DNA of 56,078 nucleotides from DASTSN01 sp035760665 (GTDB taxonomy: Bacteria > Bacteroidota > Bacteroidia > Chitinophagales > Chitinophagaceae): NCBI GenBank assembly GCA_035760665.1, contig DASTSN010000075.1:1-56078 (forward strand), written 5' to 3'. The translations under genes and the position numbers were made by a program. Below the pieces are notes generated by a model. It was not told the DNA's origin and made no database searches. It saw only the letters and a program-made list of their open reading frames with translations. Each line of letters opens with the position of its first letter. Within the stretch, counting starts at the first letter, position 1. This document shows, piece after piece, positions 8,984 through 16,380 of this stretch.

Positions 8984-10012
8984 TCAACTGATCAGTTCCT
9001 GTAATTTTTTTTCATTCTGGATGATGATGATTCCTTTCTTTATGTCGATCAGTTTTTCGGCTTTAAAATCGCCCAGAGTTCTGATCAGGGATTCGGGTGC
9101 TGTCCCGGCGATGGCAGCCAGGTTTCCGCGGCTGATGGTGATGCCGGCATCGTATTTTTTGCATAAGCTCAGCAAGGCTTCCGCCACTTTTTTTCGCAGG
9201 GAATTGTAGGCCAGCCCCAGTAACTGTTCATTTTTTTCTGTCATTTTTTTTGCCAGTAATGCTGCAAACTGCCGCGAGCCCGTACAGTCGGTACTGAGCA
9301 GGAGGTCAAAATCTTCTTTCGGAATCAGGGCCAGTTCGGTATTCTCCAGGGCTTCGGCGGTTTCTTTGTACACGCCTCCTTCCAGCAAGGCAGTATACCC
9401 CAGGAATTCGCCCTCACTGTATAAGTCGATGACTAATTCTTTGCCCTCCTCGTTCATCTTGTAGGTTTTTACTTTACCCTTTTGAATAAAATACAACCGC
9501 GAGGGCCGGTTACCTTCTGAATAAATGACCTGCTTTTTTTTGTATTTATTGACATTCCTGTTGGCGGCCAGCCCGGCGAGCACCTCTTTTCCGTTTGTGC
9601 TTTCTGTTTCTTCTTCCGTTTCCGTATCTGTTTTTTGCATCACCGCTTTCCTGAACCTGCTCTCAATAGCGTGCAGCAGTTCAGTTTCGTCAAAAGGTTT
9701 CGTGATGTAATCATCTGCGCCCAGTTCCATGCCTTTGCGCATTTCGTTTCGTTCGGATTTTGCCGTGAGGAAAATAAACGGTGTATTGCGTAATTCAGGA
9801 TTCTGGTGCAACAGGTGCAGCACGCCGTAGCCGTCGAGCACCGGCATCATAATATCGCAAATAATCAGGTCCGGTTTTTCTTTTCGGGCTATTTCAATAC
9901 CCTCTTTCCCGTTTGCTGCCGTAAACACCCTGTAATTTGCCAGCTCCAGGATCTCAGCAGTATTGTCCCTGATTTCGTCGCTGTCTTCGATTACCAATAT
10001 CTTTTTCATCAA
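8984..10012 (-). CDS. Response-regulator receiver fused to a Crp/Fnr-type transcription factor
   Basis: The protein has 342 aa and three parts. Residues 1-125 are a receiver domain with Asp10 and Asp12 in the acidic pocket, phospho-acceptor Asp53 (IICDIMMP), and conserved Thr/Lys (FLTAKS, TKPFDE). Residues 160-260 are a cyclic-nucleotide-binding-type beta roll (KKQVIYSEGNRPSRLYFIQ, DLYSEGEFLGYTALLEGG). Residues 270-342 are a Crp-type winged helix (ISRGNLAAIAGTAPESLIRTLGDFKAEKLI). No cysteine cluster of the Fnr type is present. No partner kinase gene adjoins it. It is divergent from hsp20, from which about 340 bp separate it, so it may control the stress genes to its right. Its signal is unknown. 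Confidence 0.92.
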   Translation of the reverse strand: MMKKILVIEDSDEIRDNTAEILELANYRVFTAANGKEGIEIARKEKPDLIICDIMMPVLDGYGVLHLLHQNPELRNTPFIFLTAKSERNEMRKGMELGADDYITKPFDETELLHAIESRFRKAVMQKTDTETEEETESTNGKEVLAGLAANRNVNKYKKKQVIYSEGNRPSRLYFIQKGKVKTYKMNEEGKELVIDLYSEGEFLGYTALLEGGVYKETAEALENTELALIPKEDFDLLLSTDCTGSRQFAALLAKKMTEKNEQLLGLAYNSLRKKVAEALLSLCKKYDAGITISRGNLAAIAGTAPESLIRTLGDFKAEKLIDIKKGIIIIQNEKKLQELIS

Positions 10013-10353
10013 CGATGGTTTAGGCGGTGATCTTTTGCCGCGATGTTTTAAATGATACCTCTGAGATTTTTTTATAGGGAGCAGGATAGCTGTGTTTTTG
10101 TCACTGGTTTTAACGGTTATTCATTCCTGCCTGTGCTTTATTAGTTGTCCTGTGTGATTGAAACGATCATAACAAAAATCCTATGATCAGGCTGACGGAT
10201 GCATGACTTTTCTCACACTGTTGCATGATTGTTTCCCCGTCTGCCGGCAATCTGCCCCACGCATTGAAATTTGCCGGGTATCAGGTTCGAAACTGATACC
10301 CGTCATTTCCCGGCGAATACGATTTTATTAAATTGCTGAAACAGTTACGTGTT
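10013..10353. promoter_or_regulatory. Divergent promoter region with a 28-bp palindrome (10275-10302)
   Basis: This region lies between the regulator gene (minus) and hsp20 (plus) and should hold both promoters. At 10275-10302 there is a nearly perfect 28-bp palindrome, CGGGTATCAG-GTTCGAAA-CTGATACCCG, ending 51 bp before the hsp20 ATG. A shorter inverted element TGAT-N7-ATCA lies near 10157. There is no T-run after the palindrome, so it looks like an operator rather than a terminator. Binding by the neighbouring Crp-like regulator is only a guess. Confidence 0.5.
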
Positions 10354-10806
10354 ATGGTCACAACCGATTTATATTATCCGTCACATTCTGCTGTTTACCC
10401 CGGCGAATACGAACCATTGCCCTGGAAGGATAAACAGGTCAAAGAAGCCTGGCATGAACAAGGTTATGAAGCGTTGAAACCACCGGTAAACATCAGGGAG
10501 TATCCTGACCACTACAGGATTGAAATGCCGGTTCCGGGTTTTGAACGGGATGACTTTTTCCTGCTGAGTAATGGAAAGATGCTGCTCATCAAAGCCGTTA
10601 ACAAAGTCCAGGATCTGTTATTAAAAGACCATCCTTCTTTTGCGGGGTTCCTGCTGAATGAATGTATTTACCAGGAAATCCAGCTGCCGGGACCTGTGGA
10701 TCCCGATTTTGTAACTGCCGAATTAAAAGGCGGCATCCTGCTGATTCATCTTTTAAAGACCAGTGCCAAACCGGCCAGCGTCAACAGCCAGATTATTGTT
10801 TACTGA
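10354..10806 (+). CDS. Hsp20/alpha-crystallin family small heat shock protein
   Basis: This 150-aa protein is a divergent small heat shock protein. The alpha-crystallin domain begins around residue 44 (PPVNIREYPDHYRIEMPVPGF, a typical first strand pair) and ends with YQEIQLPGPVDPDFVTAELKGGILLIHLLK, the usual strand pair near the C-terminus. Such proteins hold unfolding proteins in a soluble state in the cytoplasm. I chose the ATG at 10354; a TTG seven codons upstream is in frame but less likely. It faces the REC-cNMP-HTH regulator across a shared control region and is followed by a baeRF3 gene and hpf, which supports a stress role. Confidence 0.78.
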   Translation: MVTTDLYYPSHSAVYPGEYEPLPWKDKQVKEAWHEQGYEALKPPVNIREYPDHYRIEMPVPGFERDDFFLLSNGKMLLIKAVNKVQDLLLKDHPSFAGFLLNECIYQEIQLPGPVDPDFVTAELKGGILLIHLLKTSAKPASVNSQIIVY

Positions 10807-11597
10807 GGGGAGCTGTCGTTTCGTGTTTCTTTTCTGCTGGCGGTGAACCTGGCGGGTTTAACCTGCTAGTTTCTTCATTTCTGCAAATTCGCCCGGTCGT
10901 TTTCCTGAGTGTCAAAATAGTGATTCGACTGCCGGCAGGCAAAACGCCTGCTTGCTTAGCCGGCTTTACCCTGCCGGGAGAAAGCTACTGTTTAATTTTC
11001 TGCCGTAAAAACCAAGGATAAACAAAGGATGATGGTTTTATTTTGCCTTTACCCTGTTATTTGGTAAATAAAACGGCTTACTGGTACAATGCAGACTTTC
11101 AGAAAGCCTTCGGCTTCCTGGTTTTGCTTGTTGAGAAACTGAACCGGTCTTGTATACTGATTGCGACACAGCCAGGAAAGCGCCGCAATCACGTGCATAA
11201 AAAAGGGACCAGCGGTTGCCGGTCCCGGGATACAGTAGTTTTAATACCTTTTTGCGGATATCATTATCTACTTTAATCTTACCGGAATCAGGAGACTTCC
11301 TGTATTCCGATTGCAGTAAAGATAGCCTGCCGGGTACGTTGATTGCAATGATGCTCATCATTGCAGCAAATGACCCATGGCAGGTTTTTGGTACAGAGCG
11401 TTCCCGGGAAGCTTTGTTTGATCAGCATCACTACTACTGCTAATGCAAATCATTTCGCCGGCCTGCTGAAGAAGGTAGCTTTGAAAATAGCTGACTTATC
11501 AGTCTTGAATCGTATCGCATTTCAATCAACCGTTTTCCAACAGCCTGCGAAAATTTCTACCAGAAATGGAACGGGCTCAAACGTTAACTATTTACAC
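10807..11597. other. Long gene-poor stretch between hsp20 and the baeRF3 gene
   Basis: About 790 bp hold no gene I can support. Around 10934 there is a GCAGGC-AAAAC-GCCTGC hairpin. At 11199-11226 a terminator-like hairpin points to the minus strand, although no clear gene precedes it. A 107-codon open frame on the minus strand (11038-11361) runs straight through that hairpin and has no recognisable similarity, so I do not call it. The promoter of the baeRF3 gene should lie in the right-hand part. Confidence 0.4.
11199..11226 (-). terminator. Rho-independent terminator reading leftwards, without an obvious gene
   Basis: Read on the minus strand, GGGACC, a 10-nt loop containing an inner GC/GC pair, and GGTCCC are followed by six T. 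This is a textbook terminator shape. The minus-strand transcript that would end here starts somewhere between 11227 and 11597, where no known gene is visible, so it may belong to a small RNA or a short peptide gene. Confidence 0.55.
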
Positions 11598-12728
11598 ATG
11601 AAAAAAGTGAAATCAACCATCGACCCGCTGTTCCTGAGCCGGCACGAAAAAAAAGAATGCATCTCCGTCATTGTGCCCACGCACCGCCTGTCGCCAGAAC
11701 GGAGGGGAGATGCCCTGGAAGTGAAGAGAGCTGTTGAACGGGCAGGCGAGCAGCTCCGGGTGGAGCTTTCCGAGGCAGAAAGTGCCGCACTGATATCATC
11801 GCTGCAGGCGTTGTATGCCAGCATCCCGTTTGAGCATACCACCGATGGCATCGGCCTGTTCGTAGCACCAAAGGTGCAGGAACTAGTCTATTTTCATTTC
11901 CCGGTAAAGGAAAAAATCATTGTTGGGCATACGTTTGAAATCAGGGATATCCTGTACCAGACATACTACCTGCAACCCTACCAGCTTTTACTGGTTACAG
12001 AAAACTCCGTGCGGTTATTCAATGGCTTGCAGGATACGCTTACTGAGGTGAAGGATGCAAAATTTCCGCTGAACTATACTGAAGACTACGAATACAATCC
12101 CCCCTCTCCCAGTTCTTCGTACCGGGGATATGCTGTTTTACAGCAATTCGAAAAAGACAAATCACGGATGGAGAGCATCCGCCATGCACAATTTTTTGGC
12201 GAGGCTGATTCGTTGCTGCATGAATACCTGCAGCCCGCGCTGCCGCTCGTGGTTGCCGGCGATAAGAAAGACCTTGCCCTGTTTACCAAAGAAAGCCGGC
12301 ACAGCCAGCAAATAGTCGGAACCGTTGCAGGGAATTACAGCCACCGTCCCGAACAGGAACTGGGCCGGCTGGCCTGGACGACCGTGCAGCGATTTCTTGC
12401 CGAAGCGCAGCAAGAACTAGTGCAGGTTTTTACAGAAAAGATCGGGGCGGGACTGGGTGTGGCCGGTATTGAACAGGTATGGAAAGCGGTAAACGAAGGA
12501 AGGGGCTTTCAGCTGCTGGTAGAAAAAGATTTTACCCGGCCGGGCTTTGTCAAAAAAAGTGATGCGTACAGCCTGCACCTGCACAGGCCGCCAGGCGCCT
12601 GCGAGGTTTTTCCGGATGCTGTGAACGAGTTGCTGCTCAGGATGCTGGAAAAAAATGGTGAGGTACGGATGCTGGAAAACGGGCAGTTAGTCAACCAGCA
12701 GGGCATTGCACTGATCACCCGGTATTAA
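11598..12728 (+). CDS. baeRF3-type archaeo-eukaryotic release factor domain protein
   Basis: This 376-aa protein matches the bacterial archaeo-eukaryotic release factor (baeRF, family 3) group, which share the eRF1 fold and are thought to act on stalled or hibernating ribosomes. Visible pieces are the N-terminal CISVIVPTHRLSPERRGDALEVK, the central VGHTFEIRDIL, LVTENSVRLFNG and the C-terminal eRF1-like module with LPLVVAGDKKDLALFTKES. The ATG at 11598 is the natural start: the frame upstream (from 11361) lies in non-coding-like sequence. It converges on the HPF gene. The pairing with a ribosome hibernation factor and Hsp20 supports a role in protecting ribosomes under stress. The family is fairly sure, the mechanism is not known. 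Confidence 0.78.
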   Translation: MKKVKSTIDPLFLSRHEKKECISVIVPTHRLSPERRGDALEVKRAVERAGEQLRVELSEAESAALISSLQALYASIPFEHTTDGIGLFVAPKVQELVYFHFPVKEKIIVGHTFEIRDILYQTYYLQPYQLLLVTENSVRLFNGLQDTLTEVKDAKFPLNYTEDYEYNPPSPSSSYRGYAVLQQFEKDKSRMESIRHAQFFGEADSLLHEYLQPALPLVVAGDKKDLALFTKESRHSQQIVGTVAGNYSHRPEQELGRLAWTTVQRFLAEAQQELVQVFTEKIGAGLGVAGIEQVWKAVNEGRGFQLLVEKDFTRPGFVKKSDAYSLHLHRPPGACEVFPDAVNELLLRMLEKNGEVRMLENGQLVNQQGIALITRY

Positions 12729-12794
12729 CCGGCACAGAGCAGCAAGTCCAGGTCGTTGATCAGCACGGTTTCCCGCAGCCGGCTTACCGGTGCA

Positions 12795-13124
12795 TCAAAC
12801 TTTTATGGTGGAGGTTGTCTGGTCGGGCGGTTCGTTTTGCTGCCTGATTTGTTCATTCACTTTCCCGGTCAGTTCGTCGATGGTTTCCCGGGAAGCCTGT
12901 TCGAACGTGGCGGCTTTCCGGTGTACAAAAAGGGAATTGCCATAGATGGTGAGAGTGATTTCGCAGACTTTATTATCTGCATCGTTGCCGCCTTGCTGTT
13001 TAAAATACACTTCGGCCCTGGCAATTTCGCGGTCCTTGTGGTAAAACTCCAGTAATTTTTCTTTTACAAAATCGATGATCCATTGTTTTACCTGGCCCTG
13101 CGGGGTATGAAATTCGATATGCAT
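12795..13124 (-). CDS. hpf: HPF/RaiA-family ribosome-associated protein
   Basis: This 109-aa protein has the length and pattern of a short hibernation promoting factor. It starts MHIEFHTPQGQVKQWIIDFVKEKL, has a central beta strand series (ARAEVYFKQQ, CEITLTIYGNSLFVHRKAATF) and ends in a helix, ASRETIDELTGKV. Such proteins bind the decoding region of the 30S subunit and silence ribosomes in stationary phase or stress. The tail is shorter than in long-form HPF, so 100S dimer formation through a second domain is not expected. It converges with the baeRF3 gene 66 bp away. Confidence 0.82.
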   Translation of the reverse strand: MHIEFHTPQGQVKQWIIDFVKEKLLEFYHKDREIARAEVYFKQQGGNDADNKVCEITLTIYGNSLFVHRKAATFEQASRETIDELTGKVNEQIRQQNEPPDQTTSTIKV

Positions 13125-13612
13125 AAAACTATTTTTGTGTAGTCATCAACAGCTTTACAGATGGCTGTTAGAGATTTTCAAACCGACTACCTGCAAATTA
13201 CGCAGAATTTCACGAACCAGCCCTGAGCCTCTTCATCAAGGCAACTGACAAGGATCATTGGGGGAAAGAAGGATGCTCCGGGGATTCTATGCCGTCTGAA
13301 AACATTTGGTTGAATGTACTTCCCTGCTATGTTATTTACCGCCATGTCGAAAATCTTCACATAAAGCTATTCGTAGACAGGCAAAGAAATAAAGATTTAG
13401 CCACGGAGGACACAGATGGGTACGGATAAGAAATAACCGTGTCGCAGGTTTCCACACAAAGCCATTATGTGAGTTTCTTTATTAAAGAAGAGAGTGTATT
13501 AGCTATTTTGTCGTTCTTTAGCTGGCATTCCCATACCGTGATTACTTTCATACAGTCGTTCGCCAGCCGTTGATGTCTCCTGCCCGATCATCAGCAAAAG
13601 AACAGCTTTTGG
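13125..13612. other. Intergenic region between hpf and the NarL-type regulator
   Basis: About 490 bp without a supportable gene. It should hold the hpf promoter near its left side. Around 13395-13450 lies GCCACGGAGGACACAGATGG and nearby CCGTGTCGCAGG, which look like worn-down repeat sequence of the kind often scattered between genes in this phylum. I see no hairpin with a T-run. Confidence 0.35.
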
Positions 13613-14227
13613 TTATACCAGGTTATATTTTACCGCCAGCTTGATTAACCCGGCAGTATTGCTGACACCAAATTTACTTAACAGGCTTTTCCGGTGCGTA
13701 TTGACAGTGGGGATGCTGATAAAGAGCTTGCTGGCTATTTCGGCATTGGTAAAGCCGTCTGCAATTAAGGAGAGTACTTCTTTTTCCCGCCTGGAAACCA
13801 CCGGCATTCCTTCCTCTTCTTTCCGCAGCGACTGGGCTGCCTCCATGCTCAGGTAGGTATGCCCGGCCATCACAGCCTGTATAGCATTGCGTAATTCTTC
13901 TTTCGTGGCATTTTTCAGCACGTAGCCAGACGCCCCGTTCTCCATCATATTTCTGATGACGGGTTGCTGATTGAATGTACTTAATCCTAAAATAAACACA
14001 GACGGGTACAGCTCCTTTACCTGTTTACACAAAAGGATACCGCTCAGATCGGGCAGGTTTACATCCATGAACAGCACATCAGGCAGCTGTTTTTTCAAAA
14101 ATCCCAGGCAGGATGCCGCATTGGTGGCATGCCCCATCCATTCAAGATCCTTTTCATTTTGCAATAATGAACGGATACCTTCAATCACCATATAATGATC
14201 ATCAACTATAAAAACACTTGCTTTCAT
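13613..14227 (-). CDS. NarL/FixJ-type response regulator
   Basis: This 204-aa protein has a receiver domain (residues 1-120; acidic pocket Asp9/Asp10, phospho-acceptor Asp55 in VLFMDVNLPDLSG, Lys in VLKNATKEE) and a LuxR-type helix-turn-helix (about 140-200; VVSRREKEVLSLIADGFTN, then KLFISIPTVNTHRKSLLSKF). It follows the sensor kinase gene by 45 bp on the same strand and is its obvious partner. It is the best candidate to bind the 18-bp palindromes found upstream of the neighbouring secreted-protein genes. Confidence 0.95.
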   Translation of the reverse strand: MKASVFIVDDHYMVIEGIRSLLQNEKDLEWMGHATNAASCLGFLKKQLPDVLFMDVNLPDLSGILLCKQVKELYPSVFILGLSTFNQQPVIRNMMENGASGYVLKNATKEELRNAIQAVMAGHTYLSMEAAQSLRKEEEGMPVVSRREKEVLSLIADGFTNAEIASKLFISIPTVNTHRKSLLSKFGVSNTAGLIKLAVKYNLV

Positions 14228-14272
14228 TAAAAACTGCTTAATCGATCCGGGTAAATTTCAGCAACTGAAAAA

Positions 14273-16219
14273 TTATCCAATATTTATTTCAACCAAAACA
14301 GAAGTGCCTTTTCCCTGCGCCGAATTTATATCAATTTTACCTCTCAAAAAATCGACCCGGTTTTGAATATTGCTCCACCCAATACCGGATACATTTTTGA
14401 GTATGTTTGTATCAAACCCCTTCCCGTCGTCTTCGACCGTTATAGTTAACATTTTTCCCTGCTCAGAAGCATGTGCCTGAACCAATACATTTTCTGCTGC
14501 TGCATGTTTAATACTGTTATTCACCAACTCTTGTACAATACGGTAAATGCTGACAGCAGTGGTATCTTCTATCTTTGTTTTATCCATATCAAGCTCCTGG
14601 TACCTTACATGTATCGCACCACTCCTGTCAATTTCGTTGCAAAATTCCCTGAGAGCTACATTCAATCCGTACTTAACCAATATTTCAGGCATCATATTAT
14701 GAGCAACCCGCCGCATTTCTTTGATAGAACTGTCGAGCATATCCAAGCTGCGTTCAAAAGCCCGTGCATTGTCAGGCGTCATGATTAAATTCTCTTTCAT
14801 ATTGCTGAGTGAAAATTTTATGCCGCTTAACATTCCCCCCAAACCATCATGCAGATCTTTTGCCAGCCGGGTACGCTCCTGCTCTTCACCTTTCAATACA
14901 GCTTCGGTGGCTGTAAGTTGCTTTTCTGCCTGCAATTCATCAATCCTCAGTTGTTGCATCATTTGCCGGCTTCTGTAATTGCGGTAGCCCAACAATGAAA
15001 TTATAAATAACGCTCCGGCTCCGCCAATCAGAAAATAGTTTAGCGTAGTTTTCTGCTTTAGTTCTGTTTGCTGCAGTTTTATCTGTGCATCTTTCTTTTC
15101 AGTGTTGTATTTGGTTTCTAATTCTTCCGTATAAAAATTCAAGTCTTTCCAGTTTCCTGCGTTTATAACGGAATCATACTTGAATGAAAAGTTTTCTCCT
15201 TCTTTTATTTTGCCCTGCATAAAATATAAAACTGCATAGGTTTGATAGAGGTTGGCCAAAGCATCCTGATCCTCTTCATTTATAGCCATATTAATTCCGC
15301 TATCTAAAGCAGTTTTTCCATCGCTGAACTTCCGCTGTGCTATAAAATTTAATGCAAGCGCATTATGCACCTGGGCAATTATTTTGTTATCAGGATAATC
15401 TTTGCTGTATTGCATCAATTCTGTGGCATATGCCTGAAGTGATTTTACATCCCCTGTTTTAAAAAGATCATGGCAAATATTGCAGAGCGCATATGTAATG
15501 TTGACTATATCTTCTTCTTCTTTTGCGAATGCTAGTTGCTGCTTATTGGTTATGATTGCACTGTCCAGCATATTTAAGCTGGAATAACCACTGGAAAGAT
15601 TGTTTAAACCCATCATCACTGCAAAGGAATTATTAAACTGCTGGCCATATTTAATTGCTTTTTTGGCGTACAGGATTGTTTTGTCGAACTGATTCAGGTT
15701 AAAATAGGTAGCTGATGCTGTAAGGTTACGTATTGGAAAACTGGTACTGTCTTTTGTTTTTTCGGAAATATCGAGACACTTTAAAATGCTTTCTATTGCC
15801 AGTTTATGCTGCCCAAAATGATTGTAAACCGCTGCAAGGTTGTTGTAACCTTTGGCCAGTAACTTCATGTCATTTTCATTTTCAGCTATTTCTTTATTTT
15901 TTGTGGCATAATCAAGTGCTTTTATATAATCATTGTTGTAATAGTAATATTCGCTAAAGCCGGTGTTTATATAAAAATCCAGCTTATCTGTTTTAAGTTT
16001 TTTCGCAAGCCCCTCAGCTCTGTTCAGATAAAAAAGTGAGCTATCATAATTTTTGGTGGCATATTGCTTTTGTATTAATAACAATAGCCTGATAGTTGAA
16101 GTATCTTCTTTAGCCGTTTCCAGCAGGTGCAGCAGACTGTCTTTCTTTACCGAAACCTGTGACGTTGCAACCAGCTTTAAAATAAAAAAACAAAGAAAAA
16201 ATAGCACTGATTTTTTCAT
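14273..16219 (-). CDS. TPR-containing membrane sensor histidine kinase (HisKA_3/NarX-like)
   Basis: This protein of about 648 aa starts with a signal peptide (MKKSVLFFLCFFILKLVATSQ), which makes 16219 the likely start; an in-frame ATG at 16264 would add 15 residues. A periplasmic region of about 350 residues consists of tetratricopeptide repeats (NNLAAVYNHFGQHKLAIESI and similar). One membrane helix follows (YFLIGGAGALFIISLLGY), then a coiled coil, the HisKA_3 phospho-acceptor motif ERTRLAKDLHDGLGG and an ATPase domain (ELVNNSIKHA, VEDDGKGFD). The kinase should sense a periplasmic or cell-surface cue by protein contact and phosphorylate the regulator encoded next. It is divergent from the secreted-protein cluster. 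Confidence 0.93.
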   Translation of the reverse strand: MKKSVLFFLCFFILKLVATSQVSVKKDSLLHLLETAKEDTSTIRLLLLIQKQYATKNYDSSLFYLNRAEGLAKKLKTDKLDFYINTGFSEYYYYNNDYIKALDYATKNKEIAENENDMKLLAKGYNNLAAVYNHFGQHKLAIESILKCLDISEKTKDSTSFPIRNLTASATYFNLNQFDKTILYAKKAIKYGQQFNNSFAVMMGLNNLSSGYSSLNMLDSAIITNKQQLAFAKEEEDIVNITYALCNICHDLFKTGDVKSLQAYATELMQYSKDYPDNKIIAQVHNALALNFIAQRKFSDGKTALDSGINMAINEEDQDALANLYQTYAVLYFMQGKIKEGENFSFKYDSVINAGNWKDLNFYTEELETKYNTEKKDAQIKLQQTELKQKTTLNYFLIGGAGALFIISLLGYRNYRSRQMMQQLRIDELQAEKQLTATEAVLKGEEQERTRLAKDLHDGLGGMLSGIKFSLSNMKENLIMTPDNARAFERSLDMLDSSIKEMRRVAHNMMPEILVKYGLNVALREFCNEIDRSGAIHVRYQELDMDKTKIEDTTAVSIYRIVQELVNNSIKHAAAENVLVQAHASEQGKMLTITVEDDGKGFDTNILKNVSGIGWSNIQNRVDFLRGKIDINSAQGKGTSVLVEINIG

Positions 16220-16278
16220 GAAAGGCAGTTGAATAGTTTTATTCATTGCAAAATAAGCATTCAACCGGCTTTTCAGCC

Positions 16279-16364
16279 ATCATCTTTTTTAATGATTTTT
16301 CTGTGCGACCCCAAAAATCATCTTTTTTAATGATGGCTTGTACCTGTCTTCCAATCTACTTTTA
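16279..16364 (+). promoter_or_regulatory. Two 18-bp palindromic operator-like sites plus promoter of the secreted-protein cluster
   Basis: The sequence ATCATCTTTTTTAATGAT occurs at 16279-16296 and again at 16317-16334. Each copy is an inverted repeat (ATCAT/ATGAT). The pair also forms a larger inverted arrangement, because the outer flanks read GCC...GGC and the inner flanks TTTTT...AAAAA. Downstream, TTG at 16338 and TACTTTTA at 16357-16364 resemble the Bacteroidota promoter elements TTG and TAnnTTTG. The ATG of the next gene is 46 bp past the second copy. The identical 18-mer occurs at 28412. The sites also lie close to the kinase start on the other strand. Confidence 0.65.
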
Positions 16365-16380
16365 ATCTTTAAAATCAGAC

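Noticed and set aside
11038..11361. 107-codon open frame on the minus strand
   Set aside because: It runs through a strong terminator hairpin and has no recognisable protein features.
11361..11597. N-terminal extension of the baeRF3 gene
   Set aside because: The 79 extra codons lack protein character; the family start fits the ATG at 11598.
8823..13450. Shared 12-mer CCGTGTCGCAGG near 8824 and 13438
   Set aside because: Too short and flanked by unrelated sequence; not enough to call a repeat family.
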